From: Thermoflexibacter ruber
Lineage (GTDB): Bacteria; Bacteroidota; Bacteroidia; Cytophagales; Thermoflexibacteraceae
Direction: 5' to 3'
DNA length: 64,000 bases
Assembly: GCF_900113045.1 (NCBI RefSeq)
Contig: NZ_FONY01000007.1
Span: forward strand, 66,755-130,754
Part shown: piece after piece, positions 55,201 to 62,679 of the stretch
Layout: each line of letters opens with the position of its first letter
Numbering within the stretch: the stretch's first letter is position 1
Notes under the pieces: model-generated
The model's input: the letters and a program-made list of their open reading frames with translations, nothing else
The model's database searches: none
Told to the model about the DNA's origin: nothing
Made by a program: the position numbers and the translations under genes

Positions 55201-55445
55201 TTGGCAAAACCGTAGGAATGCCCGTCCCAGGTACGTGTAGCTTTGCAGGTTGGGAACTCTTGCAAGACGGTTTTACGCGCTGGGGTGCGGTGCCTGTCAG
55301 TGCCAAAAACAGCAAGGGCGAATGGTTAGAAAACAACCAAACAGTACCTGATTTTCAAGTAAAAAATGAGCCTGAGCAGATTAGCAAAGGCAAAGACCAG
55401 CAGTTGGAAAAAGCAGTAGAGGAGTTGTTGAAGGTGGTGAAGTAA
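52224..55445 (+). CDS. Tricorn-type S41 serine peptidase
   Basis: A 1,073-residue exported protein in the tricorn family, which degrades peptides. The signal is MRKTLFFITWLCCHCLFAQ. Residues about 25-560 are WD-like beta-propeller blades with the repeated SPDG phrase (ISPDGTKIAFTFKG, WSKDGTKIAFASDRFG, FSPDGKSIYYLS). A Lys/Glu-rich linker lies near 565-590. Then come the C1 region (AAAERQYMFDHVWRRTKSMFYISNFHGANWDELKK), a PDZ-like module (DYTGEGVKIAEILKGSPLDKENIKVRSGM) and the C2 part with VDTRFNGGGDLVSDL and the expected nucleophile in NESNYSDGHCF. The length fits the family. The gene stands alone after the accessory island; a hairpin follows at 55467. Confidence 0.92.
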   Translation: MRKTLFFITWLCCHCLFAQTNPNWFRYAAISPDGTKIAFTFKGDLYVVPTAGGTAQPLTFHEAHDFMPVWSKDGTKIAFASDRFGNFDVFVIDALGGEPTRLTYHSNSEYPYTFSADDKFVLLGGQRLDAVSHRQYPTASQPELYQVAVNGSRVQQVWTVPAEDVQVSKNGQFYIYHDKKGGENAWRKHHLSAIARDIWIFDKNTGKHQMLTSFAGEDRNPVFSPDGKSIYYLSEESGNFNVHSLNIQNPSQKQQITSFKPHPVRFLSIANEGTLCFTYDGEIYTLKAGGKPTKVNITIRTEGKKNNQQIIPISGNISEMSVSPNGKEIAYIVRGEVFASSVEGGVTKRITNTPEQERFVSFSPDGNAIMYASERNGLWSIYETKKVKSDEPYFYASTLLKEEALIKNQNENYQPQYSPDGKEVAFIENRTSLKILNLASKQVRTLLTPNELYYMSDGDQYFSWSPDGKWILAEYNPVMANSEIVLIPSDGKGKMVNLTESGYSDFRPKWVSEGKQMLWFSDRDGLRSYANSGARQSDVYATFFTQDSWDRFRMSKEDYALLKEIEEKAKKDKEKESKDKKTEVKKDSSLVIDLEGIKDRKARLTIHSSALSDAVLSKDGETLYYLARFEKGLNLWSTKLRTKETKMEIELGANFGRLTWDKEMKNLFLLADGSISKINPESKKRESVSIRSELNLNAAAERQYMFDHVWRRTKSMFYISNFHGANWDELKKVYEAKLPAIGTGYEFAELLSEMLGELNVSHSGASYRSFSPNEDNTASLGILIDYDYTGEGVKIAEILKGSPLDKENIKVRSGMIIEQIDGEALTANIDYAAFLNRKAGNFTALQVYDPDTKTRQQITVKPISLGEENALLYMRWVRKNQEEVEKLSKGQLGYVHIPGMSDAPYRTVYEEVMGKYHDKKGIIVDTRFNGGGDLVSDLAMFFTGKKFLDYAIESRSVGYEPTFRWTKPSLAMFNESNYSDGHCFACGYKDLGIGKTVGMPVPGTCSFAGWELLQDGFTRWGAVPVSAKNSKGEWLENNQTVPDFQVKNEPEQISKGKDQQLEKAVEELLKVVK

Positions 55446-55466
55446 GAAAAACATTGGCAAGCAAAG

Positions 55467-55510
55467 ATTACCTGTTAGTACCGCGAACCTACTGACAGGT
55501 AATTTTATTT
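55467..55510. terminator. Bidirectional terminator hairpin
   Basis: ATTACCTGT (55467-55475) pairs perfectly with ACAGGTAAT (55495-55503), with a long loop and a T-rich tract (TTTTATTTTT) after it. It lies between convergent genes ending at 55445 (+) and 55511 (-). Confidence 0.65.
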
Positions 55511-56857
55511 TTAGTTGGCACTTTTAATTCTCAACTGATAAGACGCAAAGGCTTGGGGAAAGTTGAAAGTAGGAGAACGACAGTAATTGACCTCAGAAAA
55601 TATCAGTCTTTCATTAGGCATAAATGGCTCGTGTTTCAGGCTAATCAAAGGAATATCCTTAGAGGAAATGACTTTTCCCTCTAAATCAAGCCAATCCAAC
55701 TGTACTATCAGTTCCCTGCAAGGTGCTGTGCCTGTATGAGTAATTTCTACATTAAGCAGGTGAATAGTAGTTGCATCGTCTTGTTCTTCTATGCTTCTAT
55801 TTTGTCTTTCTTTTGCTTCAAATGTGAGATAGTCTGGTGGTACTGAAATCCATGAAAGCGGAATAGTAGGATAAACAGGATAGCTTGCTGGAGGCATATA
55901 ACGTTGAATGACATCTACTAACAGGCGCATTTTTTTGATTTCGGTAGGTGGTTGATTGTCTTTGAAATAAATCATTCCAAAACCTTCACCAAGCGACAAG
56001 GAAAGACGGTCTTGGGGGTGAATGGTAAATCCATCTTGATAGCGATTCATTGCATTGTTGGCATTGACTATCCACACATAGTCATCAGTCGCAACTACTT
56101 GTTGTTTTTCATTTAAAAATTCTGCTTTTAGGCGAAGTGTTTGTATTTCAAACTTTTGCGAAGTAATTTTTCCTAAGCAAGTATAGTCTATGGAGTTGCT
56201 TCCTGTATATTCACTATGCCTAATTTCGCAATAGTTCATAGCTATATTTACGCCTTCTGCCTCCGCATGAGGGACAAACTCTACGGGAATCTGATAAGTA
56301 CGCCCCTCAAAACCTGTGGGCGTAGGGTCAAAAATACCTATTTCATTCAAAAAAAATAGTGTCGTTACTGCCAAAAAAGGTAGAATAACTACCGCTAAGG
56401 CAATTTTGATTTTCCTGTTTCTTTGTTTTCTACGTTTTTCTGTGTCTAAATCCTTTAAAAGTTGGGTAGCAATGGCATGTCTTGGGGAGAGCGATAAGCA
56501 TTTCTCAATGTGTATTTCCATAGCTTGGAAATCTTCTGAGCGATGAAATTTTTTCCATTTCTCGAGGTAAAAACTCGCCAATAAAGATTCAATATTTGCA
56601 TCAAAGGGCTGGAGGTCTGCCGCTAACTGTAATTCTTTTTCTGCTTCTTTCCACCTTCCTGCTTCTTGGTAGGTTTGGCTACGTTGGATAGCATCTTTGA
56701 CCGTTTGTGTGGCTTCTGCTAAGTCCTGCTCTGTCAAGCCAATTTCTTTAGCTATCTCCTGTATTTCTGCTTGGGTGAGCTGCTCGGCAGAACGTTGTTG
56801 CAAGTCCAACAAACGAGTGATGTACTTCTCTAACAATGGATTACTGCTCTCTTTCAT
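55511..56857 (-). CDS. TPR membrane protein of unknown function
   Basis: ATG at 56857 gives MKESSNPLLEKYITRLLDLQQRSAEQLTQ; an ATG eight codons upstream is less typical. About 448 residues. The N-terminal 150 form helices, with a TPR-like block (YQEAGRWKEAEKELQLAADLQPFDANIESLLASFYLEKW). After a basic stretch (RRKQRNRKIK) comes one membrane segment (IALAVVILPFLAVTTLFFL) at about residues 161-180. The last 260 residues are a beta-rich domain on the other side, with EFVPHAEAEGVNIAMNY and ITHTGTAPCRELIVQLDWLDLEGKVI. The family is not recognised. It is divergent from the sigma-factor gene, with a gap of about 300 bases in which I see nothing notable. Confidence 0.7.
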   Translation of the reverse strand: MKESSNPLLEKYITRLLDLQQRSAEQLTQAEIQEIAKEIGLTEQDLAEATQTVKDAIQRSQTYQEAGRWKEAEKELQLAADLQPFDANIESLLASFYLEKWKKFHRSEDFQAMEIHIEKCLSLSPRHAIATQLLKDLDTEKRRKQRNRKIKIALAVVILPFLAVTTLFFLNEIGIFDPTPTGFEGRTYQIPVEFVPHAEAEGVNIAMNYCEIRHSEYTGSNSIDYTCLGKITSQKFEIQTLRLKAEFLNEKQQVVATDDYVWIVNANNAMNRYQDGFTIHPQDRLSLSLGEGFGMIYFKDNQPPTEIKKMRLLVDVIQRYMPPASYPVYPTIPLSWISVPPDYLTFEAKERQNRSIEEQDDATTIHLLNVEITHTGTAPCRELIVQLDWLDLEGKVISSKDIPLISLKHEPFMPNERLIFSEVNYCRSPTFNFPQAFASYQLRIKSAN

Positions 56858-57155
56858 GACTTTCTTGATGAATAGGTACAATCTATCAAACTTACAAAAC
56901 TTTTGGCTTTAAAGCAAAAAATCATTCTTTTTCGTCTAAAATCCAAGCTCTATATATTCATTAAGTCATTCACTTGGAGTATTTTTGCTTTTGGGCTATT
57001 TTTATTCTATAACTTAACACAAAAATAAGCTAAGCAAGTAGTTTAAATTTCTTAAAATTTGCATATCTCTCACAAAAAAATCTATTTTATTTGAGTACAA
57101 AAATAATTTGATATTTTATTCTTTCCACCTTAGAATTTATACGTTTGCAAATACA

Positions 57156-57740
57156 ATGGAAAATGACAGACAACTTTGGCAGGCATTTAAGCAGGGGGAC
57201 AGGCACGCTTACGAGCAGATTTACCGTCTGCACGTGAGGGTGCTTTATGAATATGCTTATCGCTTTGTAGTTGATAAACAGTTTATTAGCGACTGCCTGC
57301 AAGATGTCTTTGTAGATATTTGGGAAAAAAGAGAAAAACTTGCTGAGACAGACCGCATACAATTCTACTTGATAAAAGCACTCCGCAATCGTATTTTGCG
57401 TAGTTTGGAAAAGCATAAAAAATGGATAAATGCAGACGGTCAAGAAGAAAATTTACCCTTCCAACTCATTGCTTCTGTAGAAACCCTGCTCATAGAGGAG
57501 CAGCAAAGCCAAGAATTACAGCAGCGTCTGCAACAGGCAATCCAACAACTTTCTGAACGCCAAAAGGAAGCTATTTACTTGCGCTTCTACCAAAATATGA
57601 GCTACGAAGACATTGCTGCAATTTTGGGAGTAGAACAGCAATCCGCTTACAATCTTATTTTCAGGGCATTAGAAGTGTTGAGAAAAAAAATGAACCTCTC
57701 TATTTTAGCAATTCTTGTACTTTTGCATTTCAGATTTTAG
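57156..57740 (+). CDS. ECF (FecI-type) sigma factor
   Basis: A 194-residue sigma-70 family factor. The ATG at 57156 gives MENDRQLWQAFKQGDRHAYEQIYRLHVRVLYEYAYRFV, the typical ECF start; the frame is open further up to 57108 but that part is not conserved-looking. Region 2: CLQDVFVDIWEKREKLAETDRIQFYLIKALRNRILR. Region 4: QQAIQQLSERQKEAIYLRFYQNMSYEDIAAILGVEQQSAYNLIFRALEVLRKKM, with its HTH. The FecR gene follows, then SusC with an STN domain, so the factor is activated by signal from the outer-membrane transporter and drives the downstream uptake genes. Confidence 0.93.
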   Translation: MENDRQLWQAFKQGDRHAYEQIYRLHVRVLYEYAYRFVVDKQFISDCLQDVFVDIWEKREKLAETDRIQFYLIKALRNRILRSLEKHKKWINADGQEENLPFQLIASVETLLIEEQQSQELQQRLQQAIQQLSERQKEAIYLRFYQNMSYEDIAAILGVEQQSAYNLIFRALEVLRKKMNLSILAILVLLHFRF

Positions 57741-57904
57741 GTGAAACAATGCCTAAAAATCATATTCATTTGATTTAAAAAAAACTTTAAAAAATTTTTC
57801 TTGACAAGTGAGTAAGCACACCGACCTTCTGTACTTTATGGTTAGATAGAGGGCAAATTGGTAGTTGCAGTACACTTGTCTTCACAACAAAACAAACTAA
57901 GAAA

Positions 57905-58942
57905 ATGAAAGTCGACCCAAAAAACCTCGATGATTTTTTAGTAGCAAACGATTTTGCCTCATGGGTAAAAAATCCAACGCCTGAGCGAAATGCTTTTTGG
58001 CAAAATTGGCTTGCCGAGAATCCTGAACACCAACAGAGAGTAGAGCAAGTACGTTTGATGATTTTGATGATGAAAATAGAGATAACTGACTTTGATGCTA
58101 CCTCCGAAGAGGCATTGTGGCAAAAAATCCAACAGAATACAAATAAGTTGCAGGTAAGTCATAGAAAAACAGCAAAAAAAGAGACAAAAGTATTCAACAT
58201 TTTTTCCAAAAGACATTTACAAATAGCCGCAGCAATTACTGCACTGCTTTTAGTAAGTATTTTGGGCTTGCTTTATTTGCAAAATCCACAGCTAAAACAT
58301 ATCACCGCTTTTGGAGAAACAAAAACTATTACCTTGCCCGATGGCTCAAAAGTAATTCTCAATTCCAATTCTCAAATAGAGTATGCGCAGGTGTGGGAAG
58401 AGGGGACAGATAGGGAGGTTTTCCTAAAAGGAGAAGCGTTTTTTCAAGTCAATAAAAGAGGAACAGTACGAAAAGATAAGTTCATTGTTCATACCGAAGG
58501 GCTTGATGTAGAGGTATTAGGCACAGAGTTCAATGTGAATAGCTACCGCAAAAAGACCAAAGTTGTCTTACAATCAGGGAAAATCAAACTCATACAAACT
58601 GCAAGCTCACAGCCTAAAGAGGTCATCATGGCACCGGGAGAAATTGCCCAATACGATATAGTTACTAAGACGCTGAAGGTCAGAGAGGTAAAAACAGAAC
58701 TTCATACTTCTTGGAAAGATAGAAAACTCATCTTTGATGGAACATCGCTACGGGACATTGCTCAGATTTTGGAGGATACTTATGGCATTAAGGTAGTATT
58801 GGTAAACAAGGAATTGGCAGAAAGGCAGGTAACAGGGGAAATACCTATCAAGGATAAAGAGCTGCTTTTCAAAGCCTTAGCTGCTATGTATAACTTACAA
58901 ATAGAGGTTAAAAAAGACTCTTTGATAATTTCAAATAAATAA
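57905..58942 (+). CDS. FecR-type anti-sigma factor
   Basis: A 345-residue inner-membrane regulator that binds the ECF sigma factor and passes on the signal from the SusC transporter. N-terminal cytoplasmic part of about 100 residues with FWQNWLAENPEHQQRVEQVR (the usual W-x-x-W-L pattern), then a membrane segment near 103-122 (IAAAITALLLVSILGLLYL), then the FecR domain (FGETKTITLPDGSKVILNSNSQIEYAQVW, REVFLKGEAFFQV, VEVLGTEFNVNSY) and a C-terminal DUF4974-like part (LIFDGTSLRDIAQILEDTYGIKVVL). Length and layout are normal. It follows the sigma gene by 164 bases; the gap has an 8-bp inverted pair only. Confidence 0.94.
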   Translation: MKVDPKNLDDFLVANDFASWVKNPTPERNAFWQNWLAENPEHQQRVEQVRLMILMMKIEITDFDATSEEALWQKIQQNTNKLQVSHRKTAKKETKVFNIFSKRHLQIAAAITALLLVSILGLLYLQNPQLKHITAFGETKTITLPDGSKVILNSNSQIEYAQVWEEGTDREVFLKGEAFFQVNKRGTVRKDKFIVHTEGLDVEVLGTEFNVNSYRKKTKVVLQSGKIKLIQTASSQPKEVIMAPGEIAQYDIVTKTLKVREVKTELHTSWKDRKLIFDGTSLRDIAQILEDTYGIKVVLVNKELAERQVTGEIPIKDKELLFKALAAMYNLQIEVKKDSLIISNK

Positions 58943-58977
58943 AGGTATTATTTAAACACAAACCACTTATGTAGATT

Positions 58978-61900
58978 ATGAAAATGAAAACTAACAAAAC
59001 GATTAAACAATTGCTTATGGCAATTTGTGCATGGCTGGTCTTTTCTCCTACGTTTGCCCAAGACTACCCTGCAGTCTTGGTAAAAAATAGTGGGAAAAGC
59101 CTTACACAGGTGTATGCTCCTGCTTCTAAGATTTATTTGAATGAGGCTTTAGAAAAGTTGAAAAGTCGCTTTAAGATAAGTTTTTTCTACAATCCTCAAT
59201 TGGTCAATCACCAAATCGTCAAGTTTATGGAAACCGATGAGGACTTAGATAAGCAGTTAGAAGCACTCTTAACTCCCTTAGACCTGACTTTCCAAAAAAT
59301 TGACCAATCAGTGTATGTCATTACCCAAAAAAACTCACGTGGTACAAAGGCAAATCAGAAAAAGGAGGGAGAAATAGGACAGCAAAGGACACATGTTACT
59401 GACGACTTGATAGAAATGTTTACTCCCAAATCCGTGAAGTTTGGCATGAGAATGTCCAAACTGATTACAGGACGTGTAATAGATGAGGAAACAAACTTGC
59501 CTATGCCGGGGGTAAACGTAGTAGTGAAAAATACAACCGTAGGAACTACTACGGACAGCGATGGGAAGTTTAGCATTTCCGTTCCAGATGATGCCAAAGT
59601 ATTATTATTCTCCTCCATAGGGTACAAAACCTTAGAAGTGCCTATAGGTTCGCAAGTAGTAATGAACGTAAAACTCAGCCCTGACATTACGGCTTTGAAA
59701 GAAATCATAGTGGTAGGCTACGGCGAGCAGAAAAGAGAAGATGTAACAGGGTCTATTTCTTCTATCAAAGCACAGGAGTTGAAAACTGTACCTATGGCAG
59801 GTATTGACCAACTCATGCAGGGCAGGGCTTCAGGGGTAATGGTTACACAAAATACAGGGCAACCCGGAGGCGGTGTATCAGTGCGTATTCGTGGGATTAC
59901 CTCGCTTACAGGTAGCAATGAGCCTTTGTATGTAATTGATGGTGTGCCTTTTACAGGTGATGGGGTGCAGTCGCAGGCTTTTTCTGCCTTTGGTGGTGGC
60001 GGCGGGCAAACTTCCCAAAGTATTCTTTCTTCTATCAATCCTGCCGACATTGTTTCGGTAGATATTCTCAAAGATGCCTCTGCCACAGCTATTTATGGTT
60101 CAAGGGCATCTAATGGAGTGGTGCTTATCACCACCAAAAGAGGCAAGGCGAATGATTCTAAAATCAACTACGATACTTATTACGGCTTCCAACAAGTGCC
60201 TAAATACCTTCCTGTAATGAATTTGCAGGAGTACGCTTCCTTTATCAATCAAATACGTGCAGAAAATAGCCAACAACCCCAAGAGGAGTTCAGAGATGTA
60301 AGTCTGCTTGGAAAAGGTACAGATTGGCAACGTCAAATTTTCCGCACTGCTCCTATCGTAAATCACCAAATTGGGCTTTCTGGCGGGAAAGACAAGATTC
60401 AATATTATGTGTCAGGTGGATACTTCCAACAAGACGGCATCATTGTAGGCTCAAATTTTGACCGCTACACTATTAGGGTAAACTTAGACAACCAAGCCAA
60501 AGATTGGTTAAAAATAGGAACAAGTATTACTGCAAGCCGTACCAACCAAAGAGTTACGCTCACAGACGACGACAACGGGGTAGTGAGTGCCGCTCTCTTG
60601 CAAGCCCCCAATATTCCTGTAAGCTATCCTGACGGTTCTTGGGGAGGTCCTGAGGACATTAACTCTGGACTGCAAACGAATCCGGTAGCAATGGCATTGC
60701 TTAGAGATGTAAGAAGAATGCAAAATCGCTTTTTAGGAAACTTTTATGCAGACGTAAACTTGTATAAAGGCTTGACCTTCAGGAGTTCCTTTGGTGGGGA
60801 CATTACCTACTCTGAAAATACTGCCTATAATCCTACTTACCAGTGGGGAGCGGTTATCAATACGCAAAACAAATACATCAGAGGAAACAATCAGTCCTTT
60901 TTCTGGATGTGGCAAAATTATTTGACTTACAACAAAAGTATAGGCGAAGACCACAAGCTAACGGGAATGATTGGGCATGAGGCAATGAAATCCCAGTATG
61001 AATGGTTAAGTGGCACACGTACAGGGTTTTACTCTAACGATGTGCAAGCCCTTAATGCAGGTACAGCCATAAGTGCTACCAATGAAAACGGCAAGGGTGC
61101 ATCTACCTTGGAATCTGTTTTTGGTCGTGTAAACTATGGATTCAGAGATAAATATAACTTGACGGTTACTTACCGAATAGACGGCTCATCTAAATTCGGA
61201 CCCAGTAATCGTTGGGGGGCATTCCCTTCTGTGGCTGGTGCTTGGACTATTTCCAATGAAAGTTTCATGAAAGATATTAAATCTATCAGCAATTTGAAGT
61301 TAAGAGCAGGATACGGCGTAGTAGGAAATCAGAACATCAATAACTACGCATTTGGTGCAGCACTCAAACCTATCATTACTGCTTACGGCACAGGATTTTT
61401 CGTGGACAAAATCCCTAATTCAAGTGTGCGTTGGGAATCTGCCACTCAAACTAACTTAGGTTTAGACGTAGGTTTGTTCAACGACAGGATTACTTTCTCG
61501 GTAGATGTGTATGATAAAACTTCCAAAGACTTTCTTTATATTCTGCCTTTACCCGCCTATACAGGGGCAGGAAGTAATTGGGACGATATTCAAGCCCCTT
61601 ATGTAAACTTAGGGAAAATGCAGAATAAAGGGATTGACCTAACCGTTAATACTGAAAACATTAACGCTAATGGTTTTTCTTGGAGAAGCACACTGATTTT
61701 GTCTGCCTACAGAAATAAAGTATTGGAATTAGTAGATGATAAATCAGCCATATTCCGCAACGTGCAGTGGTTCAATACAGTAACTAAATCTGCGGTAGGG
61801 CAACCCGTAGGGCAATTTTATGGATTTGTAACCGATGGGATTTTCCAAACCTTAGACGAGGTAAATAGCGCACCAGCTCAAGCGGATAAAGTAGCACAAG

Positions 61901-62514
61901 GCAATGGGACTTGGGTAGGCGATATTCGCTTCAAAAACTTAGATGAAACCCCTGTAAATGGCAAGCAAGTTATTGACGGAAATGACCGTACCTACATTGG
62001 TAGCCCACATCCTAAGTTTACTTTTGGATTTACTAATAGCTTGACGTACAAAAACTTTGATATTTCTATCTTCTTGCAAGGTTCGTATGGTAACAAGATT
62101 TTTAACTTTACTCGCCGCCATACAGAAGGCATGAATGGGGTAGCCATGAATCAGTTGAGAAGTGTTACCAACCGCTGGACAACTGACAATCCAAGCAATA
62201 CGATGCCAAGAATGGTCTTAGGCGACCCTAACGGCAACAACAGGGTATCTGACCGCTTTGTAGAGGATGGCTCTTACTTGCGAATCCAAAACATCGCTTT
62301 TGGCTATGTATTACCTAATAACTTCCTTAATAGATTTAGACTAAGCAAGTTAAGATTATATGGTGCTATTCAAAACTTGTGGACATTTACCAAATACACA
62401 GGGTATGACCCTGAACTTGGGGCTTATAACCAAGATGCCTTGCTAATGAATGTGGACAACGGACACTATCCTAATCCACGCACCTATACACTTGGGCTTA
62501 ATATTGAATTTTAA
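58978..62514 (+). CDS. SusC/RagA TonB-dependent transporter with STN signalling domain
   Basis: A 1,178-residue outer-membrane transporter. Signal ending LVFSPTFAQ. Residues about 50-115 are an STN domain (YLNEALEKLKSRFKISFFYNPQLVN), which talks to FecR in the periplasm. Residues about 164-240 are a carboxypeptidase-regulatory-like beta-sandwich (ITGRVIDEETNLPMPGVNVVVKN). Then the TonB box and plug: EIIVVGYGEQKREDVTGSISS, VRIRGITSLTGSNEPLYVIDGVP, SIYGSRASNGVVLITTKRG-like. The C-terminal two thirds are the 22-strand barrel, ending LGLNIEF. Complete and intact. Together with FecI, FecR and the SusD after it, this is a transducing uptake locus. Substrate unknown. Confidence 0.97.
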   Translation: MKMKTNKTIKQLLMAICAWLVFSPTFAQDYPAVLVKNSGKSLTQVYAPASKIYLNEALEKLKSRFKISFFYNPQLVNHQIVKFMETDEDLDKQLEALLTPLDLTFQKIDQSVYVITQKNSRGTKANQKKEGEIGQQRTHVTDDLIEMFTPKSVKFGMRMSKLITGRVIDEETNLPMPGVNVVVKNTTVGTTTDSDGKFSISVPDDAKVLLFSSIGYKTLEVPIGSQVVMNVKLSPDITALKEIIVVGYGEQKREDVTGSISSIKAQELKTVPMAGIDQLMQGRASGVMVTQNTGQPGGGVSVRIRGITSLTGSNEPLYVIDGVPFTGDGVQSQAFSAFGGGGGQTSQSILSSINPADIVSVDILKDASATAIYGSRASNGVVLITTKRGKANDSKINYDTYYGFQQVPKYLPVMNLQEYASFINQIRAENSQQPQEEFRDVSLLGKGTDWQRQIFRTAPIVNHQIGLSGGKDKIQYYVSGGYFQQDGIIVGSNFDRYTIRVNLDNQAKDWLKIGTSITASRTNQRVTLTDDDNGVVSAALLQAPNIPVSYPDGSWGGPEDINSGLQTNPVAMALLRDVRRMQNRFLGNFYADVNLYKGLTFRSSFGGDITYSENTAYNPTYQWGAVINTQNKYIRGNNQSFFWMWQNYLTYNKSIGEDHKLTGMIGHEAMKSQYEWLSGTRTGFYSNDVQALNAGTAISATNENGKGASTLESVFGRVNYGFRDKYNLTVTYRIDGSSKFGPSNRWGAFPSVAGAWTISNESFMKDIKSISNLKLRAGYGVVGNQNINNYAFGAALKPIITAYGTGFFVDKIPNSSVRWESATQTNLGLDVGLFNDRITFSVDVYDKTSKDFLYILPLPAYTGAGSNWDDIQAPYVNLGKMQNKGIDLTVNTENINANGFSWRSTLILSAYRNKVLELVDDKSAIFRNVQWFNTVTKSAVGQPVGQFYGFVTDGIFQTLDEVNSAPAQADKVAQGNGTWVGDIRFKNLDETPVNGKQVIDGNDRTYIGSPHPKFTFGFTNSLTYKNFDISIFLQGSYGNKIFNFTRRHTEGMNGVAMNQLRSVTNRWTTDNPSNTMPRMVLGDPNGNNRVSDRFVEDGSYLRIQNIAFGYVLPNNFLNRFRLSKLRLYGAIQNLWTFTKYTGYDPELGAYNQDALLMNVDNGHYPNPRTYTLGLNIEF

Positions 62515-62530
62515 TGATGAATTATCAATA

Positions 62531-62611
62531 ATGAATTATAAATGTTTTCAAAAGATTTAAAAAGCAGTGTTCTTTGTTTAACTAAATCATAGTCAAATGT
62601 TTATAATTCAT
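62531..62611. repeat. Inverted repeat in the susC-susD gap
   Basis: ATGAATTATAAATGTT (62531-62546) and AATGTTTATAATTCAT (62596-62611) are complementary at 14 of 16 positions, giving an AT-rich stem with a 49-base loop. More fragments of the same sequence (AATGAATTAT and ATAATTCAT types) lie around it. The 165-base gap holds no gene. A stem here could alter the susD to susC mRNA ratio. Confidence 0.5.
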
Positions 62612-62679
62612 AAACTTTAATAACAAGATAGTTCACTCGACTCATAATTTTATCATTCATTATTCATAATTAGTAAAAT

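Noticed and set aside
57803-57880. GACAAGTG/CACTTGTC inverted pair between the sigma and FecR genes
   Set aside because: Only 8 bp and 62 bases apart; such pairs are expected by chance in a 164-base gap.
58978-62514. Long antisense frames inside the susC, lepA and surface-protein genes
   Set aside because: They are shadows of strong coding sequence on the other strand and show no family features of their own.
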